Shown here: piece after piece, positions 53,256-62,884 of the stretch
Layout of the letters: the number at the start of each line of letters is the position of its first letter
Position numbering within the stretch: the stretch's first letter is position 1
DNA from: Rhynchopus euleeides
Taxonomy: Eukaryota; Euglenozoa; Diplonemea; Diplonemida; Diplonemidae
DNA: 64,000 bases
Direction of reading: 5' to 3'
Assembly (NCBI GenBank): GCA_963210315.1
Contig: OY723312.1
Location: forward strand, 434,001-498,000
Made by a program: the position numbers and the translations under genes
The notes under the pieces: generated by a model
Seen by the model: the letters and a program-made list of their open reading frames with translations, nothing else
Database searches by the model: none
Told to the model about the DNA's origin: nothing

Positions 53256-54420
53256 CGCCTTGCCGGCTTTTGTGTCGTGTCTTATGACTCGCAGAACAGA
53301 ACCTGCGGATGGGGATGGACGGGCGCTGGTGGGTGCGGTGTCGGGCTGCGCTGCAAAGCAATCGGAGTGGGTGGTGGGTGGAGAGACGGGGGGGGTGGGG
53401 GTGGGGGGGGGTGGAGGGGGGATCCTGCTCGCCTTTACATAAATGAACTTGCGCCAGCCACGAAAAAAAATAACAAACCAAAACAACACAACACAACACC
53501 ACGGGACCGATACCGCCAACACCCCACCCCCCCCTCCCATACTATTGTTTGGTGCCGACCAACCACCTGGCGCAACGGACGACCATGCAGATTAGCTACT
53601 ACAAAGCAACACAGCAAAGCTCTGCGGAGCAAAGCCGTTGGGAGCGTCGTAGTTATGTGCAGGGTGGGGTGGGAGAGGGGAGGGGGTTACACAACACATG
53701 CCACCAACGCAGGAGAAGGCGGGGGCGCCGTACCCCGATCTCACGCTGCCCCCCCACCCCCACCCCCACCCCCCCACAGGACAACACGCTGTTCTTGCAC
53801 GCCCTGCCCTTGATGAAGAAAGTGTGTTCTGCACACTCGGGTTGTACACCCCCCCCCCCCCCCCCCACCCTCACCTCCCCCGACCTCCCACCACCCCCAC
53901 GCAGAGAATGGACTTGCCACAGCCTCTAGATATGGCGGTGTTGTGCAGAGTTTGCGGGGGAAAGGCGATTGACGCACTGCAGCAAAAAATATTTCCATTT
54001 CGCATGTGTGGGGGGGGGGGGGCGGGGGGGATGGGTATGTGATGCGTGTGCATGCGGCGCATGATCAAGTCGATTGGCGAAGAACGCAGCAGAAACGCGG
54101 CGCGGGTTTGCGGGTGGGTCGCGCATAAAAATAGTTTCGTTTTCGTTTGTGTATATACCAAGAGCACTTTCAGGACCGGCTTTTTCACAGCAAAAAAAAA
54201 GTGTCGGTGGAACCTGGTAGGGAAGCCAGTAACCCACCCTTCAAGCCCATAGGTAAGGTCACGCCGCTTTGCTTGCAGGATCCCGTCATTACCCCAGCTG
54301 CGCTAGAACACTGACACGAGGAAGTCATGCATCTCGCCCACATCCCCTCCGTGCGTGGCAGAGACACGCACACACCGGTGATGTGCATGGAGAGACTCCA
54401 TTCCAGCTGTGCAGATTGGA

Positions 54421-54490
54421 ACAGGGGCAAGGGTGTCTGTCTCCTTGAGGGCACCGGAGTGGCACCGCATGCACAGCCCCACAACACAAC
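54421..54490. repeat. Dispersed repeat shared with 35230-35296
   Basis: CTCCTTGAGGGCACCGG and CCGCATGCACAGCCCCACAA in the same orientation as at 35230-35296. Confidence 0.7.
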
Positions 54491-54507
54491 ACACACACAA
54501 CAGGGGG

Positions 54508-54620
54508 ACTTCGCTCAGAAGTGTATGGAAGTGAGAAAAAAAGGGGCGAGCCGCCCCCACAACACTTGGCTGTGGAGTGGCACGGTTTTGACACACAGTG
54601 TGGCACGGAGCGAAGGCACT
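54508..54620. repeat. CTTCGC-ended repeat related to 51655-51777
   Basis: ACTTCGCTCAGAAGTG at the left and GTGGCACGGAGCGAAGG at the right; the centre AGTGGCACGGTTTTGACACAC is shared with 51710-51750. Likely another non-autonomous TIR element. Confidence 0.55.
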
Positions 54621-54794
54621 ACCCCTCAAACACAAACTTAGCATTTTTTGGCTTTTGCAGCAGGTTACAGCGCACCGGTATCGCCTGGTCATGATGCGAT
54701 ATAATCTACAACAGCACAGTGGCGCACACCGACACACACACCAACTTCCCTCAGGCGGGGCTTTAGATCCATGCAGTGCCTCCGACTCATAAAC

Positions 54795-54858
54795 TTCGCG
54801 TCTGCAAGTCAGAAAGGGGGGAGAAGAACCAGCGGGTATTCGTCGATCGCGAGAACAC
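54795..54858 (+). repeat. Dispersed repeat, direct copy
   Basis: TCTGCAAGTCAGAAAGGGG and AGCGGGTATTCGTCGATCGC, as at 48625-48688. Confidence 0.8.
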
Positions 54859-55396
54859 CCTATAAAAAAAGCGGTGAGGGCACACCCATCCTCTCTCTCT
54901 CTCTCTCTCCGCTCTTTCCACGCTCGCTATGCCGCACGCCCCCTCTCCCTCCCCCTCCCCCCCTACCCCCCTCGGAGTGGCACTTTGAGTTGCTGCTCCC
55001 CGCACTTCGCCAGCTCTCGTCCCCCTCCGCCCCAGAAAGATAAGGCGTCGTTTGTGCGCCAAACCCGGGGTGAACAAAACCTCGCGTGGTAGTATTTTCT
55101 GTCTTGATGAAGGTTTTGGTGTGACGCACAGTGTGCCCCCAAAGCTTCATACCATGCTGCGGCCTGTGCTGTGTGGCAGTCTGCTCTCGGGGTGGGGTTG
55201 GGGTGGGGTGGGAAGACGGGGGCGCAGTGATGATGGGGTAATACCGCCTTGGCGAATTCACAGCGTCTCCCAAAAACGAAGAACGACGCCCCAAAAATTC
55301 ACAAAAATTCACAAAAACCGCGCTGCTATTTTTTGCGATTTTTTGTGAAATGGTTTCCAATTGTGCTATTTTTTGTGATTTTTTGTGAAATGGTTC

Positions 55397-55487
55397 GCGA
55401 TTGTGCATCCCGCCACCGGGAAAAACGCTTGCAACTTGCGTCCGCGATTGTACATCCCGCCACCGGGAAAAACGCTTGCAACTTGCG
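55397..55487. repeat. 47-bp tandem duplication
   Basis: GCGATTGTGCATCCCGCCAC and on to AACGCTTGCAACTTGCG occurs twice (55397-55440, 55444-55487) with one or two differences. Confidence 0.85.
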
Positions 55488-55663
55488 AAACGGTTAGCGC
55501 CTTGGACATCCGGCCTTTCCCAGGCTTACTTCCCCTACCCCTCTGCAAGGGTACTCATTGCCCCTCGTTCCTCTCACCCCGCCCCCTGGGCGCCCCTGTC
55601 TCGAAAGCAAAGGCCGTTGGGCAATCTGACTCGAAACCTCCAGCAGTGGCTACCGGCTTCCTG

Positions 55664-56050
55664 TTTGATGCGCCAAGCAGGCCACTCACTACAGCTAAAG
55701 TCAAGGCATGGAGGTGGTTACTTCCCCCTTGCGCGATTGATCCCATTCCCCACAAGGTTCGTCTGTCGAAGATCCATCGGCAGAAACGTTTCCGAGCCCG
55801 GGCTTTCCCTTTTGACCCCCCCCGCCAGATCAGGCGTTCATCAGACTTCCTTCCCAGTAAGTGGAAGGTCCCGCGCTATTTTCAACGCGCGGCCGAGGTA
55901 TCACCCTCCGAGCTTCATTCGGTGGAGCCTCCGACCTTCAGTGTTCACGTGCCTTTCCCTATTTTAACAAAAGAAAGGAGCAGATCGCGCCCGTGTGGTG
56001 TGACTTAGTAAAAGACTTGGATAGCGTATCAGTTCTCGTGCTTCGTCTTT
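55664..56050. repeat. LINE target repeat, left part
   Basis: 387 bp starting TTTGATGCGCCAAGC and ending CTTCGTCTTT. It matches 61354-61740 over exactly the same length with few differences, and is cut by the LINE at GTCTTT. The right part resumes at 60608. Nature unknown; no tRNA, snRNA or rRNA signature recognised. Confidence 0.88.
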
Positions 56051-56410
56051 GAACGATTTTGAACGATTTTTGGCCGTGCTCGTAGCATTCCCCGTTGAGG
56101 GGGTCGCTATTTCGTGTTCTCCTGGCCGCACGGAGGCATTGCCTTACGTCGCCTCTTCCTCTTTTCCTTTGGTGGTGTGTTGGTCTGGCACAGAGGGCGG
56201 GACCGTGCTGATATGCACAGTGACGACTCTCCCTTTTGTTTTGTGCCCGCCTCCACCGAGATTCGGCTGATGCCTCTCAGACTGGGGGCGGGCGGTCGCC
56301 GACGCTGACGCGCCTGGCGGCCTGTGGAAAGTGACGTGGGGCTGGGATGGGGGGGGGGGGGTGCTGGGAGGTCGGGCCGAAGCCCTTGTTCTCTGATGAT
56401 GTTATTTGGT

Positions 56411-59400
56411 TCACGCGTTCAGGTAGTCCTTCTCGCCGTGCTCCGTTACCCCTGCCTCGGCCAGGTAGCGCAGCGCCTCCTTGCAGTTGTGCAACAGCAG
56501 GTTGTGCACGTTTGTGGCTGTGAGGTGGTGTCGGGCCGACGCTGTCGCGGGGCAGCCGAAGAAGAGGTGCTTCAGTGAGACCCCAGGCGGGGGGTGGCCC
56601 GGCGCATGCTTCAGGCAGGGTTGGCAAGGTGGTTGTGCCGTGCCCGGGATGTCATGGTCGTAGACCAGGCGGTGGTGGTCGGCCCGGAGTCGGCGGATGG
56701 TGGTTTCCCCTAAGCGGGTGAGTCCCTCCATGCGGAGGTCGGGGCGTTGCAGTCGCGTCTCCCCGATTCCCGAACGGTACGCGTACACGCTGTCCGTGCG
56801 GGGCACCGTTGCGTCGTTGTAGATGTGTCGGCGGAGGACGACACGAGCCGACGCGAGGCTAACCGGTTCCATCTGCGGCCGGAAGGCACCGATTTGCGCC
56901 TGTTTGTCAGCGAGTTCGTTCCCTGCTACCCCAACGTGTGACGGGATGTAGCGGAGGTGGGTGGTGACATCGTGGGTTTGGGCGAGCTCGTTCAACCACC
57001 TCCAGATGTCCCATTCGGTGGATCCTCTCGCTCGCTGCGGGCCGCTCAGCAGCGCGTTCAGTGCGCTCTGCGAGTCTGTGAGGATGGCGATCGTTTCGCC
57101 TGGGGATACCAGGGTGCATAGGTGAGCGAGGGATTCTCTGATGGCCACCAGCTCCGCCTGGTAGCTGATGCAGCGGAGTCCTGCCGGCCAGGCGAGCTTT
57201 TTCCTGAGGCGGCCCTCCGGCATGCTGTACACCGCTGCTCCTGCGCCGCCCTGCTGTTGCCGCGATGTGGAGTTGGAGACTGACCCGTCGGTGTACACAT
57301 GCCAGGCGCATGTCGGGAGGGCCTGGATGGTCTGCTCTGCCAGGTCCCGGAGGGTGTCTTTCGGGGTGGCGGCCTTTGGGGCGGTGAGCCCCGGCAGCGT
57401 CGCCAGGATGTGTACTCGTGGCAGCACCAGGTTCCATTCCCAGGGGGGGATGGGGTGTGCTGCATGCAGGGGGGCCAGCAGGGGGGTGCGCCCGTCGACC
57501 TTCGAGGATTTCACCAGACTCCGTGCCTGATGTAGCCAGCTGCCTCCCGTGTTCCCGGTGTTTAGTTGCGCCCGGTATCCTGGGGAGTGGGGCACGCGGC
57601 GGAAGCGTTCGTGGTCTGTGCACACCGCGACCTTGAAGTCGAGGTCGAGGTCTCGCAGGTGTGATTCCCAGAGGAGCTTTGCCGTGCTGGTGTTCTTCAT
57701 ACAGCCCGTGATGATCAGGGCTGCCATGCGGTGGACATCTCGCAGGCGTTTGAGGTTCTTCGTGGACAGGCCAGGGGTGTAGACGCTGGCGGCGTACATC
57801 AGGATGGGGTAGACATATGTCAGGTAGGCCTGGCGCAGCGTGTCTCCACTTGAGCCCCAGTCAGTGCCTGCCAACATACGCAGAATGCTCAGGCGTCGCA
57901 TGCAGGTGGTCACGACGTGGTCGACGTGGTCTGTCATCGTGTGGCAGGCATCGATGTAGACCCCGAGGTACTTCGCTGTCGATTCGTGCTGGAGGGGGGT
58001 GCCGTCTGGGAGCTCCATGCGTCTGTGCTCGCCCAACGCTGCGGGCGTCGTTCCCATCAGCGTGTAGCAGCATTTACTGGGGGAGAGCTGCAGCCCGTGG
58101 AGTGGGATTTCGGCGGCGAGTGTGGATATGACGCCCTGTGCGGTGCTTAGGGCTTCAGTGTAGTTGTCCCCGACGACGAGTACTGCGATGTCATCTGCGA
58201 ACACCGCTGGGTGGATGTTAGGGGAGGCGGTGATGGCTCGAGATACATCGTCCATCACGCAGTTGAAGAGCAGGGGCGAGAGCACTGTTCCCTGCGGGAC
58301 CCCGTTGTTGAAGTCGTAGTAGTCGCTTCTTACCCCGTGCACCTGTGCGGCGGCTCGGCGGTTGCTGAGGTAGTTGTGTAGCCATCTGGTGAATTTCGGG
58401 GGGAAGCCCTTCCGTCTGACACTGTTGATGACTGCGTGCTTGCTGACCTTGTCGAAGGCTTTCTCGAGGTCGAAGTACAGGGTGACAGCTGCCTTTCCGG
58501 AGGAGAGGGCGTCCGTCGCTGTTTGGGTGATGTAGGCTAGTTGGTCGGTTGTCGATCTCAGCCGCTGGAACCCTGCCTGGTTCGCGCAGTGCCCCTCCAC
58601 CTGTGGGTAGGCGTCGTCGAGCATGAGCTGCTCCATGCGCCTCTTCACCATTTTTTCTAGCACCTTGCACGCTGTGCTGGTGAGCGCGATTGGTCGGTAC
58701 GAGGACGCTGCCGTTGCTGGCTTCCCCGGTTTCAGGATCGGGATGATGACTGCTCGTGTCCACGCGTCGGGGAGGATGCCGCTGTTCCACGACAGGTTGA
58801 GCACATGCAGGAGTCCCTGCCGTGCCTGGGGGCCCAGATGCATCAGCAGCTCGTTGTTGAGGTCGTCAGGCCCTGGGGATTTCCGCTCCTGCAGTTCGGA
58901 TAGAGCCGCGTTCAGCTCCTCTTTGGAGAAGTCGTCTTCGGCAGCTGAGAGCTCGGGGGGTGTCTGGTCATTCGCATGCTGCGGGGTGTGTGCTGCTTGT
59001 GGCTGTTGGTCGCTTCCTTCGCTGATCTTGGCGTAGTGGCTGCAGAGGAGGTCCGCCTTAGCTTTGGGGTCGGTCACCGGGACCCCTCCGTCGACAAGTG
59101 GGAAGGCAGCCTGTTGGATTTTGCGGCCGTCGAGTTCTCGCACAAGCCGGAAGGTGGCGCCGAGGTCGCTGCTGGTGCTCGCGGCCTGGCACCTGGTTTC
59201 CCAGGTTGTGCGCTTTGCTTCGAGGACGGCGTTGGTGGCGTCGGTGGTCAGCTTGTCCAGCTTGTCGTAGTCGTCCTGGGACAGGTGTGCGGTCTGGGCG
59301 TGTCTGCGCGATTCCTCGTTCCGCGCCCGTATCGCACGTTTCACCTTGCTTGTGAACCACCGCTTGCGGGGGCGAGAGCTTCGCTTCGTCGGGATGTGTT

Positions 59401-60376
59401 TGGCTGCGACCGTGCGTACCAGTCCCAGCCACTTGTGGAAGGATTCCTTCGGGTCATTCCACTTCGTCACTTTGCGTGACAGCCGTTCCAGCTCCTCAGT
59501 GAATGCGGGCCAGTCTGCCGCTGCCCAGTTCCATAGTTGGCGGGCTTTAGCTGCCGGGTGTGTGGCTGCAGCTGGCGTTCGTGCAAAGGGGACGGTGTAT
59601 TGTATGGCGAAGTGATCGGACTGCCACTGGTCTAGGGTATTCCAGGTGACCTCCCCCAGCTCGTAGTGGGCGAAGACAATGTCCGGCGAGGACTTGGAGT
59701 CGCGGCGCATGCGTGTGGGGTGGTCAGGGTCGTTGCACAGCGACATGCCGTTGAGGAGGGACCAGTGGTACAGGTCTGTTCCCTTGTCGTCGCAGCGCGC
59801 ATGTTTATCCCAGGCACGGTTGTGGATGTTGAAGTCGCCGGCGATGATGGACTCCGGCGTGTGTGGTAGCAGGGATGTAGAGAAGTCGTCGCGGCGTGGG
59901 TCGTTGCTAGTGCCGACTCCCGAGGGGCGGTATACATTGGTGAAGGTGATAGCGCTTTCTGGCCCCGTGACGCGCACCGTGAGGGTCTCGGTCACACTGG
60001 CGTTTGGTGCGGTGGCAATAAGAGTCGCGTGTAGGTCCTCCCGCACTAGGGTTGCGATCCCGCCTCCGGAGGTGAGCGTCCCCTTACAGCGCTTCTGGGT
60101 GCGGCGTCGGAGAAAGACGGAGTAGCCCGGGAACTTGGGGTCCCCCCCCTGTGCTGCTCGGAGTTCCTGCAGATGCACTACGTCATACCGCTGGGTTGCG
60201 AGGTGGTGCTGGAGCTCCGCCCTTTTTGCCTCGGTGAGTCCGTTGCAGTTCCAGGTCAGGCACTTGAGGTGCTGCGCCGGGCCAGGGTTCTGCTCGATGT
60301 CACCCGCCCTGAGGAGGAGGTCACGCCCGGTCTCGTAGATGTGGCGCTGCAGGCCTGGAGATGGCGGGCCTCCCCG
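56411..60376 (-). CDS. LINE polyprotein: 2A-APE-RT-RNase H-CCHC
   Basis: Open for 1321 codons from just after a UGA (60377-60379) to 56411, with no internal stop. Order: a 2A-like motif GDIEQNPGP at residues 25-33; an endonuclease/exonuclease/phosphatase domain (CLTWNCNGLTEAKR, VVHLQE, NVYRPSG, IAGDFNIHNRAWD, SDHFAIQY); reverse transcriptase (VIIPILKPGKP, SSYRPIALTSTACKVLEKM, AGFQRLRSTTDQLAYI, LYFDLEKAFDKV, GVPQGTVLSPLLFN, VFADDIAVLV near residue 726); RNase H with TDGS, AELVAIRE, LTDSQSALNAL and AGNELADKQA; and a C-terminal CQPCLKHAPG...HLFFGC zinc knuckle. All catalytic signatures seem intact, so the copy may be young. There is no ATG between the UGA and the 2A motif, so how translation reaches this frame is unclear (readthrough, non-AUG start, or a damaged copy). 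Confidence 0.92.
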   Translation of the reverse strand, partial: RGGPPSPGLQRHIYETGRDLLLRAGDIEQNPGPAQHLKCLTWNCNGLTEAKRAELQHHLATQRYDVVHLQELRAAQGGDPKFPGYSVFLRRRTQKRCKGTLTSGGGIATLVREDLHATLIATAPNASVTETLTVRVTGPESAITFTNVYRPSGVGTSNDPRRDDFSTSLLPHTPESIIAGDFNIHNRAWDKHARCDDKGTDLYHWSLLNGMSLCNDPDHPTRMRRDSKSSPDIVFAHYELGEVTWNTLDQWQSDHFAIQYTVPFARTPAAATHPAAKARQLWNWAAADWPAFTEELERLSRKVTKWNDPKESFHKWLGLVRTVAAKHIPTKRSSRPRKRWFTSKVKRAIRARNEESRRHAQTAHLSQDDYDKLDKLTTDATNAVLEAKRTTWETRCQAASTSSDLGATFRLVRELDGRKIQQAAFPLVDGGVPVTDPKAKADLLCSHYAKISEGSDQQPQAAHTPQHANDQTPPELSAAEDDFSKEELNAALSELQERKSPGPDDLNNELLMHLGPQARQGLLHVLNLSWNSGILPDAWTRAVIIPILKPGKPATAASSYRPIALTSTACKVLEKMVKRRMEQLMLDDAYPQVEGHCANQAGFQRLRSTTDQLAYITQTATDALSSGKAAVTLYFDLEKAFDKVSKHAVINSVRRKGFPPKFTRWLHNYLSNRRAAAQVHGVRSDYYDFNNGVPQGTVLSPLLFNCVMDDVSRAITASPNIHPAVFADDIAVLVVGDNYTEALSTAQGVISTLAAEIPLHGLQLSPSKCCYTLMGTTPAALGEHRRMELPDGTPLQHESTAKYLGVYIDACHTMTDHVDHVVTTCMRRLSILRMLAGTDWGSSGDTLRQAYLTYVYPILMYAASVYTPGLSTKNLKRLRDVHRMAALIITGCMKNTSTAKLLWESHLRDLDLDFKVAVCTDHERFRRVPHSPGYRAQLNTGNTGGSWLHQARSLVKSSKVDGRTPLLAPLHAAHPIPPWEWNLVLPRVHILATLPGLTAPKAATPKDTLRDLAEQTIQALPTCAWHVYTDGSVSNSTSRQQQGGAGAAVYSMPEGRLRKKLAWPAGLRCISYQAELVAIRESLAHLCTLVSPGETIAILTDSQSALNALLSGPQRARGSTEWDIWRWLNELAQTHDVTTHLRYIPSHVGVAGNELADKQAQIGAFRPQMEPVSLASARVVLRRHIYNDATVPRTDSVYAYRSGIGETRLQRPDLRMEGLTRLGETTIRRLRADHHRLVYDHDIPGTAQPPCQPCLKHAPGHPPPGVSLKHLFFGCPATASARHHLTATNVHNLLLHNCKEALRYLAEAGVTEHGEKDYLNA
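60278..60304 (-). other. 2A-like ribosome-skipping motif
   Basis: Encodes GDIEQNPGP, matching the D-[VI]-E-x-N-P-G-P consensus, in frame with the LINE polyprotein and about 10 residues before the endonuclease's first strand. 2A-like motifs near the N-terminus are known in trypanosome L1Tc/ingi elements. Confidence 0.9.
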
Positions 60377-60607
60377 TCAGTTGAAGAGGACCTCTTCGCA
60401 CTGACGTTTGTGCAACCGCTCCTTCGGGTGCTTTGTGCGCAGGGTTGCGGTCCGGGACGGAGAGAGTGCCCGGCTCTTCTTCTTGGGGGTTAGCCCCGTG
60501 TGGGTTCTGGCCGGGGAGGCGGACTTCGGGGGTGAGCCCTTGGTCCCCCGGTTTGGGGTGGTGGCGGCCGGCTCGGTCTTTCGGGAGGGGGAGCTGGTGC
60601 CCGGCTT
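60377..60607 (-). CDS. Basic N-terminal LINE frame ending in UGA-CGG
   Basis: Same frame as the polyprotein, separated only by UGA followed by CGG. Within the element it encodes about 76 residues rich in Lys/Arg/Ser/Pro (SPSRKTEPAATTPNRGTKG, TPKKKSRALSPSRT, KERLHKRQCEEVLFN). No ATG lies inside the element in this frame; the frame continues upstream into the target repeat. It may be the 3' part of a truncated ORF1 or an N-terminal extension of the polyprotein. Confidence 0.5.
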   Translation of the reverse strand, partial: KPGTSSPSRKTEPAATTPNRGTKGSPPKSASPARTHTGLTPKKKSRALSPSRTATLRTKHPKERLHKRQCEEVLFN

Positions 60608-60692
60608 GTCTTTCGTAGACGTTCTGTACGATGCGGATCCGCTAATCCAACATAGCAAACGCGATTGTGCGATTTTTTGTGAAATGGTTTGA
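60608..60692. repeat. LINE target repeat, right part
   Basis: GTCTTTCGTAGACGTTCTG through GGATCCGCTAATCCAACATAG and a TTTTTTGTGAAATGGTTTGAG tail; it continues the repeat interrupted at 56050. Confidence 0.88.
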
Positions 60693-61353
60693 GAGCGTGT
60701 GAGTTTTTGCGAAGCCTGATATTTTTTGTGACGCTTTGCTATTTTTTGCGATTTTTTGTGAAATGGTTTGAGACCCGAAGGGGGTCGGGTACCCCCTCTG
60801 TCCCCAGCACCAAGGGGGGTAGGGTAGGTCCCAGACACCCCAGGGCAAGGATTTGCCTTGCAGTTCGCCACTGCTTGCCGTTTCGTGGATCTCCACGACC
60901 TGTGCCGCGCACCTTCGTTAGAGCAGCGACCTCAGGGGTGGGAGATGGCGTGACCGTTGTGAGATCCAAGACGGACGCTGACACACACGGCCAATGTGCG
61001 TTGGTCCACTGCCGAGGAACCCTGAGGCAGCACTTCCTGCAGTGGCTGCAGGGTGGCACGGCCCCGGGCCGTGTTTCCCCAGCTGGCGCAGCAGATACAA
61101 TGCGTACCTTCAGGAGGAGTTGGGCATCACGTCCACCACCCTTTTTCCATAAACCCAAACCACTGCATCCGCCATTAGTGCCCAAGTGCCAGCACCGCCC
61201 AAAACGCAAGAAGGCGCAGAAAGTCGCAAAAAGTCACAAAAAGTCGCAGAAGTCGCAAAAATTCACAAAAATTCGTCAGCTGATTGAGGGTGTGATATGA
61301 GGGTTCTATCCAACAAAAATTCACAAATTTTGCACTGCGAAATTTTGCGCAAG
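60693..61353. other. Repeat spacer, no gene seen
   Basis: Repeated GCGATTTTTTGTGAAATGG and AAGTCGCAAAA/AAATTCAC blocks (60714-60772, 61205-61330), plus the segment 61278-61318 that matches the small insert at 35742-35865 in inverted orientation. Confidence 0.4.
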
Positions 61354-61830
61354 TTTGATGCGCCAAGCCGGCCGACAAATAACAGTAAAGTCAAGGCATG
61401 GAGGTGGTTACTTCCCCCTTGCGCGATTGATCCCATTCCCCACAAGGTTCGTCTGTCGAAGATCCATCGGCAGAAACGTTTCCGAGCCCGGGCTTTACCT
61501 TTTGACCCCCCCCGCCAGATCAGGCGTTCATCAGACTTCCTTCCCAGTAAGTGGAAGGTCCCGCGCTATTTTCTACGCGCGGCCGAGGTATCACCCTCCG
61601 AGCTTCATTCGGTGGAGCCTCCGACCTTCAGTGTTCACGTGCCTTTCCCCATTTTAACAAAAGAAAGGAGCAGATCGCGCCCGTGTGGTGTGACTTAGTA
61701 ACTGACTTGGATAGCGTATCAGTTCTCGTGCGTCGTCTTTCGTAGACGTTCTGTACGATGCGGATCCGCTAATCCAACATAGCAAACGAAATTTTGCTAT
61801 TTTTTGTGAAATTTTGTGAAATGGTTTGAG
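61354..61830. repeat. Uninterrupted copy of the LINE target repeat
   Basis: Colinear with 55664-56050 plus 60608-60692 and reads straight through GTCTTTCGTAGACG, showing the pre-insertion site. It ends in T-rich GTGAAATGGTTTGAG sequence. Confidence 0.88.
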
Positions 61831-61878
61831 ATGGTGTGAATTCGACCAGGCGGTATTACCCCAGATGATGAAGATAAA

Positions 61879-61905
61879 TTGAACGATTTGAACGATTTGT
61901 ACGGT
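61879..61905 (-). mobile_element. LINE-tail-like fragment
   Basis: TTGAACGATTTGAACGATTTG resembles the LINE 3' terminal repeats, but the adjoining GGCCGTG block is replaced by TACGGTG. Tentative. Confidence 0.35.
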
Positions 61906-62345
61906 GCAGATAATCGCCACCTCTTCCTCGTTCACAATACACAGGCAGTGTCTGAGACGTCAAGACGAACGACTGAGGTGTCGAGATCGAGGGGGAGGGG
62001 GGTTGGGGTTGGGTGGGTGATGAGTAAGTTCAAAGACAAATGCTGTTCTCAGAGGGGGGGGGGGGTGGTGTTTGATGGTGATGTTTGGAGAAACGAAAGC
62101 AGATAAACAAAGGCACCGCGGAGAGAGAAGTCGAGCAGGACGACATCCCTTCAGTTAAAATGCAGGCAGTGCCAGCCCATAGGTGGGGAGGGGGAGGGTC
62201 GGTGTCCAATACACTATAGGCATGAGAAGACTGTGGGCGGGGCCGGTGGATGGGTTGGATGTGTGACGGAGTGGCAGCTTCGCAAAGTCGAAGGGTATGT
62301 TGGCAGCCTTTGTTTTTTTGGTGAGTGTTTCTTAACCGATTGTTT

Positions 62346-62454
62346 GGGGGCCCTCGCTACCAAGTGTGACTGAGTGAGAAAAAGTGAGAAGTCAGCCATG
62401 TTTGGCTGAAAACTGACGACTCGTGACTCACAGTGACTCGTAGCGAGGGCCCCC
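62346..62454. mobile_element. CTCGC MITE, 109 bp, TTT duplication
   Basis: Ends GGGGGCCCTCGCTAC and GTAGCGAGGGCCCCC; interior AAGTGTGACTGAGTGAGAAA and GACTCACAGTGACTC. Flanked by TTT on both sides. Sister of 62885-62993. Confidence 0.85.
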
Positions 62455-62497
62455 TTTGAACGATTTTCTTAAATTGGGCCGTGTCCTAGGCCCGACA
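62455..62497 (-). mobile_element. LINE 3'-tail fragment
   Basis: TTTGAACGATTTTCTTAAATT then GGGCCGTGTCCTAGG matches the LINE tail order (GAACGATT, then GGCCGTG). The MITE at 62346-62454 is inserted exactly at its edge. Confidence 0.5.
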
Positions 62498-62884
62498 CCC
62501 AGTGAAGAGAGTGCACTGCCCTGAGGGCAATCCGGCCTGGAGGCTTGTTCCTATTGACGAATATTCTTCATTTACGCCATCTTTTTGAAGGGAGAAAAGA
62601 GTGAACCGCGGAGGGGGGTCAAACCCCTGCTCCCTTCTCTCGCCCTTCACGCTACGTTAGTTTTGTTCGAGATCCAGTGATGGTGATCGGCCTGTGTTGT
62701 GACAGAATGCTGTGTGGGCAAAAAAAAGAGCATCTCGTGTGGAAAACAGCTGGGGATGGTGTTTCTGGGGGGGGGGGGGTTTGATCGTCGAGAGTGAATG
62801 GAAAATTAAGTCTCCCAGCACCTTCTTGCAATGTTAGGATGGTGGGTGTTTCTGGGGTGGGGGTGGTGTTTATTTTGTGTTCGT

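Larger units (their letters stand above)
53256..55663. other. Intergenic repeats 5' of the peroxidase
   Basis: Contains the 5' flank of the peroxidase (sense CATCCGCAG about 50 nt before the ATG), G/C runs (53387-53417, 53850-53868, 54010-54025), repeats at 54421-54490, 54508-54620 and 54795-54858, a CT run (54890-54908), TTTTTTGTGAAATGG repeats (55330-55395) and a 47-bp tandem pair (55397-55487). No coding region supported. Confidence 0.4.
56051..60607 (-). mobile_element. Ingi/L1Tc-like LINE (non-LTR retrotransposon)
   Basis: About 4.56 kb on the minus strand inserted in the repeat at 55664-56050/60608-60692, flanked by a GTCTTT duplication (56045-56050 and 60608-60613). The uninterrupted repeat at 61735-61740 has one GTCTTT. 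The 3' end is not a simple poly(A) but CACGGCCAAAAATCGTTC then AAAATCGTTC. The element encodes APE endonuclease, reverse transcriptase, RNase H and a CCHC motif in one long frame, with a 2A-like motif at its start, the layout of trypanosomatid ingi/L1Tc elements. A short basic upstream frame ends in UGA just before the 2A region. The 5' end may be truncated. Confidence 0.92.

Noticed and set aside
56411..60607. Integrated virus suggested by the 2A motif
   Set aside because: The frame encodes APE, RT and RNase H of a non-LTR retrotransposon; 2A-like motifs are known in such elements, and no capsid or viral polymerase is present.
61354..61830. tRNA, snRNA, spliced-leader or rRNA gene in the LINE target repeat
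   Set aside because: I looked for cloverleaf arms, Sm-site and conserved rRNA or SL motifs and found none I could defend; left as an unknown repeat.
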